Of a DNA stretch of 64,000 bases, positions 15,129 through 26,429 are shown piece after piece. A program made the translations under genes and the position numbers. This DNA is from Streptomyces spectabilis (GTDB lineage Bacteria; Actinomycetota; Actinomycetes; Streptomycetales; Streptomycetaceae), in NCBI RefSeq assembly GCF_008704795.1, contig NZ_CP023690.1, forward strand, positions 5,714,501-5,778,500, written 5' to 3'. The notes under the pieces were generated by a model. That model was not told the DNA's origin. It saw only the letters and a list, made by a program, of their open reading frames with translations, and made no database searches. Each line of letters begins with the position of its first letter. Position 1 is the stretch's first letter.

Positions 15129-15548
15129 ATGCTGATCCCCCGTAGGGTCAAGCACCGCAAGCAGCACCACCCCAAGCGCTCTGGCATGAGCAAGGGTGGC
15201 ACGCAGGTTGCGTTCGGTGAGTACGGCATCCAGGCCATGGGCCCGGCGTACGTCACCAACCGTCAGATCGAGGCCGCGCGTATCGCGATGACCCGCCACA
15301 TCAAGCGTGGCGGCAAGGTCTGGATCAACATCTACCCGGACCGTCCGCTCACGAAGAAGCCGGCCGAGACCCGCATGGGTTCCGGTAAGGGTTCGCCGGA
15401 GTGGTGGATCGCCAACGTCAAGCCCGGACGCGTCATGTTCGAGCTGTCGTACCCCAACGAGAAGATCGCCCGTGAGGCGCTGACCCGTGCGGCCCACAAG
15501 CTGCCGATGAAGTGCCGGATCGTCAAGCGCGAGGCAGGTGAAGCGTGA
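15129..15548 (+). CDS. rplP: 50S ribosomal protein L16
   Basis: A 139-residue L16 ([19 protein letters not shown]), full length. It helps position A-site tRNA and is needed for 50S maturation. The stop overlaps the rpmC ATG by 1 nt. The neighbours are rpsC, 5 nt upstream, and rpmC. Confidence 0.98.
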   Translation: MLIPRRVKHRKQHHPKRSGMSKGGTQVAFGEYGIQAMGPAYVTNRQIEAARIAMTRHIKRGGKVWINIYPDRPLTKKPAETRMGSGKGSPEWWIANVKPGRVMFELSYPNEKIAREALTRAAHKLPMKCRIVKREAGEA

Positions 15549-15772
15549 TGTCGGCCGGTACCAAGGCGTCCGAGCTGCGCGAGCTGGGCAACGAGGAGCT
15601 CCTGAACAAGCTCCGCGAGGCCAAGGAAGAGCTGTTCAACCTCCGCTTCCAGGCGGCGACGGGTCAGCTCGAGAACCACGGCCGGCTCAAGGCCGTCCGT
15701 AAGGACATCGCGCGGATCTACACCCTGATGCGTGAGCGCGAGCTGGGCATCGAGACGGTGGAGAGCGCCTGA
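15548..15772 (+). CDS. rpmC: 50S ribosomal protein L29
   Basis: A 74-residue L29 ([14 protein letters not shown]), an all-helical protein next to L23 at the tunnel exit. ATG 15548 is taken as the start; the overlapping GTG at 15545 would add one residue. It overlaps rplP by 1 nt and rpsQ by 1 nt (TGATG on both sides), so three proteins are translationally coupled. Confidence 0.97.
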   Translation: MSAGTKASELRELGNEELLNKLREAKEELFNLRFQAATGQLENHGRLKAVRKDIARIYTLMRERELGIETVESA

Positions 15773-16059
15773 TGAGCGAGAGCAACGTGACTGAAGAGAC
15801 GAAGGCCGCGCGCGGCTTCCGCAAGACCCGCGAGGGTCTGGTCGTCAGCGACAAGATGGACAAGACCGTCGTCGTCGCCGTCGAGGACCGCGTCAAGCAC
15901 GCGCTGTACGGCAAGGTCATCCGCCGTACGAACAAGCTCAAGGCGCACGACGAGCAGAACGCTGCGGGCGTCGGCGACCGTGTCCTCCTCGCGGAGACCC
16001 GGCCGCTGTCCGCGACGAAGCGCTGGCGCGTCGTCGAGATCCTCGAGAAGGCCAAGTAA
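15772..16059 (+). CDS. rpsQ: 30S ribosomal protein S17
   Basis: A 95-residue S17 that binds 16S rRNA early in assembly. The core [20 protein letters not shown] is conserved, after a short N-terminal lead of about 12 residues. It is the last gene of the E. coli-type S10 operon, and a hairpin follows 3 nt after its stop. Confidence 0.97.
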   Translation: MSESNVTEETKAARGFRKTREGLVVSDKMDKTVVVAVEDRVKHALYGKVIRRTNKLKAHDEQNAAGVGDRVLLAETRPLSATKRWRVVEILEKAK

Positions 16060-16062
16060 TTT

Positions 16063-16136
16063 CCGAGGGGGTTTCCCCTCGGATCAGTTCCGCCAGGCTC
16101 GGCAGGGGCCGGACTCGTAACAGCGAGGCCCCTGCC
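16063..16136 (+). terminator. Twin hairpins at the S10/spc boundary
   Basis: In the 106-nt rpsQ-rplN gap, a perfect 8-bp stem (16063-16070 with 16075-16082, GTTT loop) is followed by a perfect 10-bp stem (16101-16110 with 16127-16136). The position matches the S10/spc operon boundary of E. coli. They may be a partial terminator and a leader or 5' stabiliser for rplN. No T-run is present. Confidence 0.6.
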
Positions 16137-16165
16137 GGGAACCGGCAGACACACAGGAGATAGAC

Positions 16166-16534
16166 GTGATCCAGCAGGAGTCGCGACTTCGCGTCGCCGA
16201 CAACACGGGTGCGAAGGAAATCCTCACCATCCGTGTTCTCGGTGGCTCGGGTCGCCGCTACGCGGGCATCGGTGACGTCATCGTCGCCACCGTCAAGGAC
16301 GCAATCCCCGGTGGCAACGTGAAGAAGGGTGACGTCGTCAAGGCGGTCATCGTTCGCACCGTCAAGGAGCGCCGCCGTCCGGACGGCTCGTACATCCGCT
16401 TCGACGAGAACGCCGCCGTCATTCTGAAGAACGACGGCGACCCTCGCGGCACCCGTATCTTCGGCCCGGTGGGCCGTGAGCTGCGCGAGAAGAAGTTCAT
16501 GAAGATCATCTCGCTCGCGCCGGAGGTGCTGTAA
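16166..16534 (+). CDS. rplN: 50S ribosomal protein L14
   Basis: A 122-residue L14 starting at GTG ([18 protein letters not shown]), the standard length. It forms an intersubunit bridge and is the docking site for the silencing factor RsfS. AGGAGA lies 9 nt upstream. It is the first gene of the spc-type block, and rplX follows 2 nt later. Confidence 0.98.
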   Translation: MIQQESRLRVADNTGAKEILTIRVLGGSGRRYAGIGDVIVATVKDAIPGGNVKKGDVVKAVIVRTVKERRRPDGSYIRFDENAAVILKNDGDPRGTRIFGPVGRELREKKFMKIISLAPEVL

Positions 16535-16536
16535 GC

Positions 16537-16860
16537 ATGAAGATCAAGAAGGGCGACCTGGTCCAGGTCATCACCGGTAAGGACAAGGGCAAGCAGGGCA
16601 AGGTCATTGCCGCTTACCCGCGCGAGGAGCGCGTCCTGGTCGAGGGTGTCAACCGGGTCAAGAAGCACACGAAGGCCGGCCCGACCGCCAGCGGCTCGCA
16701 GGCCGGCGGCATCGTGACCACCGAGGCCCCCGTCCACGTCTCCAACGTCCAGCTGGTCGTGGAGAAGGACGGCAACAAGGTCGTCACGCGCGTCGGTTAC
16801 CGCTTCGACGACGAGGGCAACAAGATCCGCGTTGCCAAGCGGACGGGTGAGGACATCTGA
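16537..16860 (+). CDS. rplX: 50S ribosomal protein L24
   Basis: A 107-residue L24 with the KOW motif near its start ([20 protein letters not shown]). L24 initiates 50S assembly. Its stop overlaps the rplE ATG (TGATG), which couples the two. Confidence 0.98.
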   Translation: MKIKKGDLVQVITGKDKGKQGKVIAAYPREERVLVEGVNRVKKHTKAGPTASGSQAGGIVTTEAPVHVSNVQLVVEKDGNKVVTRVGYRFDDEGNKIRVAKRTGEDI

Positions 16861-17417
16861 TGACGACCACCACCACTCCGCGTCTCAAGACGAAGTACCG
16901 CGACGAGATCAAGTCGAAGCTGCAGGAAGAGTTCTCCTACGAGAACGTCATGCAGATCCCCGGCCTCGTCAAGATCGTGGTGAACATGGGTGTCGGCGAC
17001 GCCGCCCGTGACTCCAAGCTCATGGACGGTGCCGTCCGTGACCTGACCACGATCACCGGTCAGAAGCCGGCCATCACCAAGGCCCGCAAGTCCATCGCGC
17101 AGTTCAAGCTGCGCGAGGGTCAGCCGATCGGTGCCCACGTCACGCTCCGTGGCGACCGCATGTGGGAGTTCCTGGACCGCACCCTGTCGCTGGCGCTGCC
17201 GCGTATCCGCGACTTCCGTGGTCTGTCCCCCAAGCAGTTCGACGGCCGTGGCAACTACACCTTCGGTCTCACGGAGCAGGTCATGTTCCACGAGATCGAC
17301 CAGGACAAGATCGACCGTGTCCGGGGTATGGACATCACCGTGGTCACCACGGCGACCAACGACGCTGAGGGCCGCGCGCTCCTTCGTCACCTCGGCTTCC
17401 CGTTCAAGGAGGCGTGA
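16860..17417 (+). CDS. rplE: 50S ribosomal protein L5
   Basis: A 185-residue L5, part of the 5S RNP and the central protuberance. The conserved VNMGVGDA and [15 protein letters not shown] segments are present. Its final codons carry the AAGGAGG (17406-17412) that serves rpsN, whose ATG is 5 nt after the rplE stop. Confidence 0.98.
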   Translation: MTTTTTPRLKTKYRDEIKSKLQEEFSYENVMQIPGLVKIVVNMGVGDAARDSKLMDGAVRDLTTITGQKPAITKARKSIAQFKLREGQPIGAHVTLRGDRMWEFLDRTLSLALPRIRDFRGLSPKQFDGRGNYTFGLTEQVMFHEIDQDKIDRVRGMDITVVTTATNDAEGRALLRHLGFPFKEA

Positions 17418-17422
17418 GCGAG

Positions 17423-17608
17423 ATGGCGAAGAAGGCTCTGATCGCTAAGGCTGCTCGCAAGCCCAAGTTCGGTGTGCGTGGCTACACCCGCTGCCAGCGC
17501 TGCGGCCGCCCGCACTCCGTGTACCGCAAGTTCGGCCTGTGCCGCGTGTGCCTTCGTGAGATGGCTCACCGTGGCGAGCTGCCGGGCGTGACCAAGAGCT
17601 CCTGGTAA
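17423..17608 (+). CDS. rpsN: 30S ribosomal protein S14, zinc-binding type (S14Z)
   Basis: A 61-residue S14 with four zinc ligands, C24, C27, C40 and C43 (CQRC...CRVC). This is the zinc-containing version. Streptomycetes usually also carry a zinc-independent S14 elsewhere that is induced under zinc limitation; it is not in this window. ATG 17423 is chosen because AAGGAGG lies 10 nt upstream; the GTG at 17414 is too close to it. Confidence 0.97.
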   Translation: MAKKALIAKAARKPKFGVRGYTRCQRCGRPHSVYRKFGLCRVCLREMAHRGELPGVTKSSW

Positions 17609-17820
17609 TCCCCTAGTTGGGATGACCGGAGTCTCTCGGTAAGCAATGAGGTCGGTGGGGTCCCGGCCGCGCATGCCTTAGGCTTGTGTGGTTGGGCGCC
17701 CTGCCGCCCTCGTACGACTTACTACGCCGTAGGTCCCCGCGCCGCACCCGTCCCGCCCATGAGTGGGGAGAGGGATGGCGCAGACAGGAAACCCCGGCGA
17801 GAGAGGCCGAAGGCCAATTC
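17609..17820 (+). other. rpsN-rpsH gap (no gene seen)
   Basis: These 212 nt are the longest break inside the spc block. The frame is open upstream of rpsH from 17686, but that extension does not match S8. I see a -10-like TTAGGCT near 17680 without a proper -35, and no strong terminator. An internal promoter or an S8-binding leader is possible but not demonstrable from the sequence. Confidence 0.4.
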
Positions 17821-18219
17821 ATGACCATGACTGATCCGATCGCAGACATGCTTACGCGTCTGCGGAACGCGAACTCGGCGTACCACGACACCGTGGCGAT
17901 GCCGCACAGCAAGATCAAGTCGCACATCGCGGAGATCCTCCAGCAGGAGGGTTTCATCACGGGCTGGAAGGTCGAGGACGCCGAGGTCGGCAAGAACCTC
18001 GTCCTCGAGCTCAAGTTCGGGCCGAACCGTGAGCGCTCCATCGCGGGCATCAAGCGGATCTCGAAGCCTGGTCTGCGCGTGTACGCGAAGTCCACCAACC
18101 TGCCGAAGGTGCTCGGCGGCCTGGGCGTGGCCATCATCTCCACGTCGCACGGTCTGCTCACCGGCCAGCAGGCGGGCAAGAAGGGCGTGGGTGGGGAAGT
18201 CCTCGCCTACGTCTGGTAG
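17821..18219 (+). CDS. rpsH: 30S ribosomal protein S8
   Basis: A 132-residue S8 ([23 protein letters not shown]), a primary 16S rRNA binder and, in E. coli, the translational repressor of the spc operon. The conserved C-terminal [20 protein letters not shown] is present. ATG 17821 matches the family start; ATG 17827 is possible. The Shine-Dalgarno is weak (GAAGG). Confidence 0.97.
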   Translation: MTMTDPIADMLTRLRNANSAYHDTVAMPHSKIKSHIAEILQQEGFITGWKVEDAEVGKNLVLELKFGPNRERSIAGIKRISKPGLRVYAKSTNLPKVLGGLGVAIISTSHGLLTGQQAGKKGVGGEVLAYVW

Positions 18220-18243
18220 CGGAAGGGAACGGAGGAAACAGCT

Positions 18244-18783
18244 ATGTCGCGTATTGGCAAGCTCCCCATCACGGTTCCCGCCGGCGTGGACGTCACCATC
18301 GACGGCCAGACGGTCCAGGTGAAGGGCCCCAAGGGCACCCTGAACCACACCGTCGTGTCGCCGATCGAGATCGCTAAGGGTGAGGACGGCGTTCTGAACG
18401 TCACCCGCCCGAACGACGAGCGTCAGAACAAGGCCCTGCACGGCCTGTCCCGCACGCTGGTGGCGAACATGATCACCGGTGTGACCCAGGGTTACGTGAA
18501 GAAGCTCGAGATCAGCGGTGTCGGTTACCGCGTCCTGGCGAAGGGCTCCAACCTGGAGTTCTCGCTCGGCTACAGCCACCCGATCCTGGTCGAGGCGCCC
18601 GAGGGCATCTCGTTCAAGGTCGAGTCGCCGACCAAGTTCTCGGTCGAGGGCATCGACAAGCAGAAGGTCGGCGAGGTTGCGGCCAACATCCGCAAGCTGC
18701 GCAAGCCTGACCCGTACAAGGCCAAGGGCGTCAAGTACGAGGGCGAAGTCATCCGCCGCAAGGTCGGAAAGGCGGGTAAGTAA
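18244..18783 (+). CDS. rplF: 50S ribosomal protein L6
   Basis: A 179-residue L6 ([19 protein letters not shown]) with the two tandem L6 folds. It sits near the GTPase-associated centre. It follows rpsH by 24 nt, with GGAGGAAA before the ATG, and precedes rplR by 3 nt. Confidence 0.98.
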   Translation: MSRIGKLPITVPAGVDVTIDGQTVQVKGPKGTLNHTVVSPIEIAKGEDGVLNVTRPNDERQNKALHGLSRTLVANMITGVTQGYVKKLEISGVGYRVLAKGSNLEFSLGYSHPILVEAPEGISFKVESPTKFSVEGIDKQKVGEVAANIRKLRKPDPYKAKGVKYEGEVIRRKVGKAGK

Positions 18784-18786
18784 GCC

Positions 18787-19170
18787 ATGGCATACGGTGT
18801 CAAGATTGCTAAGGGCGACGCTTACAAGCGTGCTGCCATCAAGCGTCGTCACATCCGGATCCGTAAGCACATCTCGGGTACGGCTGAGCGTCCGCGCCTG
18901 GTCGTGACGCGCTCCAACCGCCACATCGTGGCCCAGGTCATCGACGACATCCAGGGTCACACCCTGGCGTCGGCGTCGACCCTGGACGCGTCCATCCGTG
19001 GTGGCTCGGACGACAAGTCGGCGCAGGCCGGCAAGGTCGGCGCCCTGGTCGCCGAGCGTGCCAAGGCCGCCGGTGTCGAGGCTGTCGTGTTCGACCGTGG
19101 CGGTAACCGGTACGCGGGTCGCATCGCGGCCCTGGCCGACGCCGCCCGCGAGGCCGGGCTCAAGTTCTGA
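18787..19170 (+). CDS. rplR: 50S ribosomal protein L18
   Basis: A 127-residue L18, a 5S rRNA binder ([24 protein letters not shown]...[12 protein letters not shown]). The highly basic N-terminus and the [21 protein letters not shown] motif are as expected. It lies between rplF and rpsE. Confidence 0.98.
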   Translation: MAYGVKIAKGDAYKRAAIKRRHIRIRKHISGTAERPRLVVTRSNRHIVAQVIDDIQGHTLASASTLDASIRGGSDDKSAQAGKVGALVAERAKAAGVEAVVFDRGGNRYAGRIAALADAAREAGLKF

Positions 19171-19210
19171 GCTCGCTGCGTAGCTAGCGGAAAAGAGAGA
19201 GGTAAATCCA

Positions 19211-19816
19211 ATGGCTGGACCCCAGCGCCGCGGCAGCGGTGCCGGTGGCGGCGAGCGGCGGGACCGGAAGGGCCGTGACGGCGGCGCAGCTGCCGCCGAG
19301 AAGACCGCGTACGTTGAGCGCGTTGTCGCGATCAACCGCGTCGCCAAGGTTGTGAAGGGTGGTCGTCGCTTCAGCTTCACTGCGCTCGTCGTAGTGGGCG
19401 ATGGCGATGGCACCGTGGGTGTCGGTTACGGCAAGGCCAAGGAGGTGCCGGCCGCCATCGCCAAGGGTGTTGAGGAGGCCAAGAAGCACTTCTTCAAGGT
19501 CCCCCGTATCCAGGGCACCATCCCGCACCCGATCACGGGTGAAAAGGCCGCGGGCGTCGTCCTGCTCAAGCCGGCTTCGCCGGGTACCGGTGTTATCGCC
19601 GGTGGTCCCGTGCGTGCCGTGCTCGAGTGCGCCGGTGTTCACGACATCCTGTCGAAGTCCCTGGGCTCCGACAACGCGATCAACATCGTGCACGCGACCG
19701 TGGCGGCCCTCAAGGGCCTGCAGCGTCCCGAGGAGATCGCGGCTCGCCGTGGTCTGCCCCTCGAGGACGTCGCCCCCGCGGCTCTGCTGCGTGCACGTGC
19801 GGGAGCGGGTGCGTAA
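19211..19816 (+). CDS. rpsE: 30S ribosomal protein S5
   Basis: A 201-residue S5, a fidelity protein at the mRNA entry site. A Gly/Arg-rich extension of about 30 residues ([20 protein letters not shown]) precedes the conserved [14 protein letters not shown] segment. The position of spectinomycin-resistance changes lies in that loop, and the sequence looks wild type. A 40-nt gap separates it from rplR. Confidence 0.97.
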   Translation: MAGPQRRGSGAGGGERRDRKGRDGGAAAAEKTAYVERVVAINRVAKVVKGGRRFSFTALVVVGDGDGTVGVGYGKAKEVPAAIAKGVEEAKKHFFKVPRIQGTIPHPITGEKAAGVVLLKPASPGTGVIAGGPVRAVLECAGVHDILSKSLGSDNAINIVHATVAALKGLQRPEEIAARRGLPLEDVAPAALLRARAGAGA

Positions 19817-19818
19817 TC

Positions 19819-19998
19819 ATGGCTCAGCTCAAGATCACGCAGACGAAGTCGTACATCGGCAGCAAGCAGAACCACCGCGACACCCTGCGTTCCCTTGGTC
19901 TCAAGGGGATCAACACGCAGGTCGTCAAGGAGGACCGCCCCGAGTTCCGCGGCATGGTGCACACCGTCCGCCACCTCGTGACGGTTGAGGAGGTCTGA
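19819..19998 (+). CDS. rpmD: 50S ribosomal protein L30
   Basis: A 59-residue L30 ([21 protein letters not shown]), the usual short form. ATG 19819 lies 2 nt after the rpsE stop. It is followed by rplO after 2 nt. Confidence 0.97.
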   Translation: MAQLKITQTKSYIGSKQNHRDTLRSLGLKGINTQVVKEDRPEFRGMVHTVRHLVTVEEV

Positions 19999-20000
19999 TC

Positions 20001-20456
20001 ATGGCGGAGAACAACCCGCTGAAGATCCACAACCTCCGTCCGGCCCCCGGCGCCAAGACCGCCAAGACCCGTGTCGGTCGTGGTGAGGCGTCGAAGGGTA
20101 AGACGGCCGGTCGTGGTACGAAGGGCACGAAGGCCCGCTACCAGGTTCCGGAGCGCTTCGAGGGTGGCCAGATGCCCCTCCACATGCGTCTCCCGAAGCT
20201 GAAGGGCTTCAAGAACCCGTTCAAGACCGAGTACCAGGTCGTCAACCTGGACAAGCTCACCGCCCTCTACCCCGAGGGTGGCGAGGTCACGGTGGCCGAC
20301 CTGGTCGCCAAGGGCGCCGTTCGCAAGAACAGCCTTGTCAAGGTCCTCGGCCAGGGTGAGGTCACCGTGGCGCTGCAGGTGACGGTTGACGCCGTCTCCG
20401 GCTCCGCCAAGGAGAAGATCACCGCCGCAGGCGGCACCGTCACCGAGCTCGTCTGA
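20001..20456 (+). CDS. rplO: 50S ribosomal protein L15
   Basis: A 151-residue L15, with the basic glycine-rich N-terminal arm ([21 protein letters not shown]) that threads into 23S rRNA. It is the last ribosomal gene of this block and is closed by a terminator, so secY is transcribed separately. Confidence 0.98.
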   Translation: MAENNPLKIHNLRPAPGAKTAKTRVGRGEASKGKTAGRGTKGTKARYQVPERFEGGQMPLHMRLPKLKGFKNPFKTEYQVVNLDKLTALYPEGGEVTVADLVAKGAVRKNSLVKVLGQGEVTVALQVTVDAVSGSAKEKITAAGGTVTELV

Positions 20457-20491
20457 AGTTCTCAGGCGTCTCGATGACTTGAGCGATCCCG

Positions 20492-20525
20492 ACCGGGGAT
20501 GCCCCACAAAAGGGGCATCCCCGGT
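20492..20525 (+). terminator. rplO terminator
   Basis: A perfect 14-bp stem (20492-20505 with 20512-20525) and ACAAAA loop, 35 nt after rplO. No T-run follows, but the stability suggests real termination between rplO and secY. Confidence 0.8.
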
Positions 20526-20531
20526 TGGTCG

Positions 20532-20561
20532 TTCCAAGGGGGGCACGGTCGCCGGTAAGGT
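20532..20561 (+). promoter_or_regulatory. Possible secY promoter
   Basis: TAAGGT (20556-20561) resembles a Streptomyces -10. Only a weak -35, TTCCAA (20532-20537), stands 18 bp upstream. A promoter is expected after the terminator. The rest of the 176-nt secY leader shows no gene. Confidence 0.35.
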
Positions 20562-20702
20562 GGCGTGCACTGTTAACTTCCGCGCGGTCTGTCCTCGCGA
20601 CCGACCGGGCGGATCTTGGCTTTTAGCTACACACACGTACTTATCCGTCGGACTCACCACCGTCACCTCTGACGCAGTAGCGCGGGGGTCGCAGGAGGCA
20701 CC

Positions 20703-22015
<1,313 letters not shown>

Positions 22016-22016
<1 letters not shown>

Positions 22017-22672
22017 TGCGAATCGTCCTCGTCGGGCCGCCCGGTGCAGGCAAGGGAACGCAGGCCGCGTTCCTTGCCAAGAACCTGTCGATCCCGCACA
22101 TCTCCACGGGCGACCTCTTCCGCGCCAACATCAGCCAGCAGACGGAGCTCGGCAAGCTGGCCAAGTCCTACATGGACGCCGGAAACCTCGTCCCGGACGA
22201 GGTGACCATCGGCATGGCCAAGGACCGCATGGCGCAGGCCGACGCGGAGAACGGCTTCCTGCTGGACGGCTTCCCGCGCAACGTGTCGCAGGCCGAGGCC
22301 CTGGACGAGGCCCTCAAGGCGGACGGCCAGAAGCTGGACGCGGTCCTCGACCTGGAGGTCCCCGAGGACGAGGTGGTCAAGCGCATCGCGGGCCGCCGCA
22401 TCTGCCGGAACGACTCCAGCCACGTCTTCCACGTGACGTACAGCCCGCCGAAGCAGCAGGACGTCTGTGACGTCTGCGGCGGCGAGCTCTACCAGCGCGG
22501 GGACGACAAGGAAGAGACCGTGCGCAAGCGGCTCGACGTCTACCACCGCGAGACGGAGCCGATCATCGACCACTACAAGGCCCAGGGCCTGGTGGTCACG
22601 ATCTCGGCCCTCGGCAAGGTGGACGAGGTCACGCAGCGCGCGATGTCCGCCCTGCAGGGCGAGAGCGCCTGA
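22016..22672 (+). CDS. adk: Adenylate kinase
   Basis: A 218-residue kinase converting ATP + AMP to 2 ADP. The P-loop is GPPGAGKGT at residues 7-15. The LID domain is the long form, with Cys residues around RRICRNDSSHVFH and DVCDVCGGE, an incomplete four-Cys zinc site. It overlaps the secY stop and is followed by a strong terminator. Confidence 0.98.
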
Positions 22673-22686
22673 TACAGCTGTGACTG

Positions 22687-22717
22687 GGCCGCGGCACCCC
22701 GGGCGGGTGCCGCGGCC
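22687..22717 (+). terminator. adk terminator
   Basis: A perfect 13-bp GC-rich stem (22687-22699 with 22705-22717) and 5-nt loop, 14 nt after adk. Confidence 0.8.
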
Positions 22718-22822
22718 GAGCTGTGGGCGGAGCGCGAGGGGCGCCGCCGCGGCCGTATCGTGGTGAGTACTCCTCGTTTGCCGTACGTCGTAGTCGTAGG
22801 TTCAGAAAGGCTCAGGCCGGAC

Positions 22823-23659
22823 ATGGTGCAGATCAAGACTCCCGAGCAGATCGCCAAGATGCGTGCGGCGGGACTTGTCGTCGCCGCCATCCACCAGGCC
22901 ACGCGGGCGGCGGCGGTGCCGGGCGCGACCACCAAGGACCTGGACGACGTGGCGCGCAAGGTGATCGCCGAGCACGGCGCCAAGTCGAACTTCCTCGGGT
23001 ACGGCGGCTTCCCCGCGACCATCTGCACCTCGAAGAACGAGGTCGTCGTGCACGGCATCCCGAGCGACGAGGTCGTCCTGGAGGACGGCGACATCATCTC
23101 CATCGACGCGGGCGCGATCGTGGACGGCTGGCACGGCGACGCCGCCTTCACGGCGTTCGTGGGCGGCGGTCACGCTCCGGAGCTCGTCGAGCTCTCCCGG
23201 GTGACCGAGGAGTCGATGTGGGCCGGCATCGCGGCCATGAAGCTGGGCAACCGGCTCGTCGACGTCTCCCGCGCCATCGAGACGTACATCCGCCGCCAGC
23301 CGCGTCCGGCCTCCGGCAAGTACGGAATCATCGAGGACTACGGCGGCCACGGCATCGGCACCGAGATGCACATGGACCCGCACCTGCTGAACTACGTCGA
23401 GCGGCGGCGCGGCCGCGGGCCCAAGCTGGTGCCCGGCTTCTGCCTCGCGATCGAGCCGATGGTGTCGCTCGGCACGGCGAAGACCGAGGTCCTTTCGGAC
23501 GACTGGACGGTCATCACCACGGACGGCACCTGGTCCTCGCACTGGGAGCACTCCGTCGCGCTGACCGAGCAGGGCCCGCTGGTGCTGACCGCGCCCGACG
23601 GCGGCAAGGCGAAGCTCGCCGAGTACGGCGTCACCGCCGCGCCCGACCCGCTGGGCTAG
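22823..23659 (+). CDS. map: Methionine aminopeptidase, type I
   Basis: A 278-residue metalloprotease removing N-terminal Met. The metal ligands lie in DAGAIVDGWHGDAAFT, GGHGIGTEMH and the C-terminal EHSVALTE. ATG 22823 is chosen from the family start (MVQIKTPEQIAKMR); the frame is open from 22760 but that extension is not conserved. It has no clear promoter, although a terminator precedes it. Confidence 0.97.
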   Translation: MVQIKTPEQIAKMRAAGLVVAAIHQATRAAAVPGATTKDLDDVARKVIAEHGAKSNFLGYGGFPATICTSKNEVVVHGIPSDEVVLEDGDIISIDAGAIVDGWHGDAAFTAFVGGGHAPELVELSRVTEESMWAGIAAMKLGNRLVDVSRAIETYIRRQPRPASGKYGIIEDYGGHGIGTEMHMDPHLLNYVERRRGRGPKLVPGFCLAIEPMVSLGTAKTEVLSDDWTVITTDGTWSSHWEHSVALTEQGPLVLTAPDGGKAKLAEYGVTAAPDPLG

Positions 23660-23711
23660 GCTCCCGCCGGTGCTGCTTAAGGATCTTCCGGAGCGGGCAT
23701 TCTTTCTCGAT

Positions 23712-23740
23712 TCGTCTTTCCGGGTGCACTGACGTAGACT
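23712..23740 (+). promoter_or_regulatory. Candidate infA promoter
   Basis: TAGACT (23735-23740) is a very good -10. The -35 region (TTCGTC near 23711-23716, 18 bp away) is weak. This gives a leader of about 75 nt before the infA GTG. Confidence 0.45.
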
Positions 23741-23820
23741 GACGCGTCGGCTCTCGTGCATCCGTGTGTCTGCATACGGGGAACTGAGTCGATCAAGGTA
23801 GTCGATTCGAAGGGCGAAGC

Positions 23821-24042
23821 GTGGCCAAGAAGCAAGGTGCCATCGAGATCGAAGGCACTGTCGTCGAGTCTCTTCCGAACGCCATGTTCAAGGTGGAGCT
23901 CCAGAACGGCCACCAGGTCCTGGCACACATCAGCGGCAAGATGCGCATGCACTACATCCGCATCCTCCCTGACGACCGGGTCGTGGTGGAGCTGTCTCCG
24001 TACGACCTGACGCGTGGCCGGATCGTCTACCGGTACAAGTAG
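23821..24042 (+). CDS. infA: Translation initiation factor IF-1
   Basis: A 73-residue OB-fold protein ([22 protein letters not shown]) that binds the 30S A site during initiation. GTG start with GAAGGG 7-12 nt upstream. It heads the infA-rpmJ-rpsM-rpsK-rpoA-rplQ series. Confidence 0.98.
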   Translation: MAKKQGAIEIEGTVVESLPNAMFKVELQNGHQVLAHISGKMRMHYIRILPDDRVVVELSPYDLTRGRIVYRYK

Positions 24043-24101
24043 ATCTTGCCTGTATCCCGCTCGCGCGGGGTGGTGGCACTGACCCGGAGAACCTCACACC
24101 C

Positions 24102-24215
24102 ATGAAGGTCAAGCCGAGCGTCAAGAAGATCTGCGACAAGTGCAGGGTGATCCGCCGTCACGGCCGGGTCATGATCATTTGCGACAACCCGCGCCACAAG
24201 CAGCGCCAGGGCTGA
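24102..24215 (+). CDS. rpmJ: 50S ribosomal protein L36, zinc-binding type
   Basis: A 37-residue L36 ([20 protein letters not shown]...) with the zinc ligands C11, C14, C27 and H32 intact. It is the zinc-containing paralogue of the pair found in many actinobacteria. GGAG stands about 13 nt before the ATG. It lies between infA and rpsM in the conserved order. Confidence 0.97.
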   Translation: MKVKPSVKKICDKCRVIRRHGRVMIICDNPRHKQRQG

Positions 24216-24405
24216 CGCACGTACTGCACTCGCAGATTTTCGCGCGACGCACGTAACAGCACATATGCAGAGCCCGTCCCTCTTCAGGTCCATCAGGTAA
24301 TGGAGGGCGGCACCCCCGGTCGGAGGCCGGGGACCCAGTACGTACCTCATACGGCGGCTGGGAGTGGTTCTGCTGAAGACCTCCGAAGATTCACAGGAGC
24401 CATGA

Positions 24406-24786
24406 ATGGCACGCGTTGAAGGTGTTGACCTCCCGCGCGACAAGCGCATCGAGGTCGCCCTCACCTACGTGTTCGGTGTCGGCCGGACGCTGTCCCAGCA
24501 GACGCTGGACGCTACTGGTGTCGACCGCAACACCCGTGTTCGCGACCTGACCGAGGAAGACCTCGTCAAGATCCGCGAGTACGTGGACCAGAACATCAAG
24601 ACCGAGGGTGACCTCCGTCGCGAGATCCAGGCCGACATCCGCCGCAAGGTCGAGATCGGCTGCTACCAGGGTCTGCGCCACCGTCGTGGTCTGCCCGTCC
24701 GCGGTCAGCGCACCAGCACCAACGCTCGCACCCGCAAGGGCCCGCGTCGCGCCATCGCCGGTAAGAAGAAGCCGGGCAAGAAGTAG
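24406..24786 (+). CDS. rpsM: 30S ribosomal protein S13
   Basis: A 126-residue S13 ([24 protein letters not shown]) in the 30S head, contacting P-site tRNA through its basic tail ([21 protein letters not shown]). AGGAG is 6 nt before ATG 24406. The nearby ATG at 24402 opens only a 5-codon frame. A 190-nt gap before it holds a short GC-rich hairpin and two copies of GACGCACGTA (24214, 24246) but no gene. Confidence 0.98.
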   Translation: MARVEGVDLPRDKRIEVALTYVFGVGRTLSQQTLDATGVDRNTRVRDLTEEDLVKIREYVDQNIKTEGDLRREIQADIRRKVEIGCYQGLRHRRGLPVRGQRTSTNARTRKGPRRAIAGKKKPGKK

Positions 24787-24851
24787 TCCTCGCTCAGCGG
24801 TCTATCGACAGCTGACGCTGCAGGACCGACCACCTCCCGTAGGAGTAAGAG

Positions 24852-25256
24852 ATGCCCCCCAAGGGTCGTCAGGGCGCTGCCAAGAAGGTGCGCCGCAAGG
24901 AAAAGAAGAACGTCGCTCACGGCCACGCGCACATCAAGAGCACGTTCAACAACACGATCGTGTCCATCACGGACCCGACCGGCAACGTGATCTCCTGGGC
25001 CTCCGCCGGCCACGTCGGCTTCAAGGGCTCGCGCAAGTCCACGCCGTTCGCCGCGCAGATGGCCGCCGAGTCGGCTGCCCGTCGCGCGCAGGAGCACGGC
25101 ATGCGCAAGGTCGACGTCTTCGTGAAGGGTCCGGGCTCCGGCCGCGAGACCGCGATCCGCTCCCTCCAGGCCACGGGCCTCGAGGTCGGCTCGATCCAGG
25201 ACGTGACGCCCACGCCGCACAACGGCTGCCGTCCGCCCAAGCGCCGTCGCGTCTGA
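24852..25256 (+). CDS. rpsK: 30S ribosomal protein S11
   Basis: A 134-residue S11 ([21 protein letters not shown]) of the 30S platform. The conserved ending [17 protein letters not shown] is intact. TAGGAG is 8 nt upstream. rpsD, which follows rpsK in E. coli, is absent here, as is usual for streptomycetes. Confidence 0.98.
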   Translation: MPPKGRQGAAKKVRRKEKKNVAHGHAHIKSTFNNTIVSITDPTGNVISWASAGHVGFKGSRKSTPFAAQMAAESAARRAQEHGMRKVDVFVKGPGSGRETAIRSLQATGLEVGSIQDVTPTPHNGCRPPKRRRV

Positions 25257-25284
25257 CGTTCGTACGTCGCTTGACTTGAGGTTC

Positions 25285-25318
25285 CGGGCGGTACGGCTCT
25301 CACGGGCCGTATCGCCCG
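25285..25318 (+). terminator. rpsK-rpoA hairpin
   Basis: A 13-bp stem (25285-25297 with 25306-25318, one G-T pair) in the 122-nt gap, preceded by a -35-like TTGACT (25271-25276). It may modulate how much rpoA is made relative to the ribosomal genes. No T-run is present. Confidence 0.5.
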
Positions 25319-25378
25319 TACCCTTGTAACAACATCAGGGCATCAAATAGTGGGTGCCCCTGACTGAAGGATCGCAAC

Positions 25379-26401
25379 ATGCTGATTGCTCAGCGTCCCT
25401 CGTTGACCGAAGAGGTCGTCGACGAGTTCCGCTCCCGGTTCGTCATCGAGCCGCTGGAGCCGGGCTTCGGCTACACCCTCGGCAACTCCCTGCGCCGGAC
25501 CCTCCTGTCCTCGATCCCGGGTGCGGCGGTCACGTCCATCCGCATCGACGGTGTCCTGCACGAGTTCACCACCGTGCCGGGCGTCAAGGAGGACGTCACC
25601 GACCTGATCCTCAACATCAAGCAGCTGGTCGTCTCCTCGGAGCACGACGAGCCGGTCGTGATGTACCTGCGCAAGCAGGGCCCGGGTCTGGTCACCGCCG
25701 CCGACATCGCGCCCCCGGCCGGTGTCGAGGTGCACAACCCCGACCTCGTCCTCGCCACGCTCAACGGCAAGGGCAAGCTGGAGATGGAGCTGACCGTCGA
25801 GCGCGGTCGCGGCTATGTCTCCGCCGTGCAGAACAAGCAGGTCGGCCAGGAGATCGGCCGCATCCCGGTCGACTCCATCTACTCGCCGGTCCTCAAGGTG
25901 ACCTACAAGGTCGAGGCCACCCGAGTCGAGCAGCGCACCGACTTCGACAAGCTGATCGTCGACGTCGAGACCAAGCAGGCCATGCGCCCGCGCGACGCCA
26001 TGGCGTCCGCCGGCAAGACCCTGGTCGAGCTGTTCGGTCTGGCCCGCGAGCTCAACATCGACGCCGAGGGCATCGACATGGGTCCGTCCCCGACGGACGC
26101 CGCGCTCGCCGCCGATCTGGCGCTGCCGATCGAGGAGCTGGAGCTCACGGTCCGCTCCTACAACTGCCTCAAGCGTGAGGGCATCCACTCCGTGGGTGAG
26201 CTCGTGGCCCGCTCCGAGGCGGACCTCCTGGACATCCGCAACTTCGGCGCGAAGTCCATCGACGAGGTCAAGATGAAGCTCAACGGGATGGGTCTGGCCC
26301 TCAAGGACAGCCCGCCCGGATTCGACCCGACCGCCGCCGCGGACGCCTTCGGCGCCGATGACGACGCGGATGCCGGGTTCGTCGAGACCGAGCAGTACTG
26401 A
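25379..26401 (+). CDS. rpoA: RNA polymerase alpha subunit
   Basis: A 340-residue alpha subunit. The N-terminal dimerisation domain ([23 protein letters not shown]) and the C-terminal DNA/activator-binding domain ([27 protein letters not shown]) are both complete, with an acidic tail ([14 protein letters not shown]). The ATG has GAAGGA about 8 nt upstream. rplQ follows after a repeat-containing gap. Confidence 0.99.
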   Translation: MLIAQRPSLTEEVVDEFRSRFVIEPLEPGFGYTLGNSLRRTLLSSIPGAAVTSIRIDGVLHEFTTVPGVKEDVTDLILNIKQLVVSSEHDEPVVMYLRKQGPGLVTAADIAPPAGVEVHNPDLVLATLNGKGKLEMELTVERGRGYVSAVQNKQVGQEIGRIPVDSIYSPVLKVTYKVEATRVEQRTDFDKLIVDVETKQAMRPRDAMASAGKTLVELFGLARELNIDAEGIDMGPSPTDAALAADLALPIEELELTVRSYNCLKREGIHSVGELVARSEADLLDIRNFGAKSIDEVKMKLNGMGLALKDSPPGFDPTAAADAFGADDDADAGFVETEQY

Positions 26402-26429
26402 GAGCTCGGGCCCGACGGTCTGATGTCGG

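Noticed and set aside
17670..17690. Internal spc promoter with -10 TTAGGCT
   Set aside because: No -35 within 15-19 bp; not enough to call a promoter.
24402..24419. Alternative ATG just before rpsM
   Set aside because: Opens only five codons (MNGTR, stop) and is 2 nt from the Shine-Dalgarno; ATG 24406 has proper spacing.
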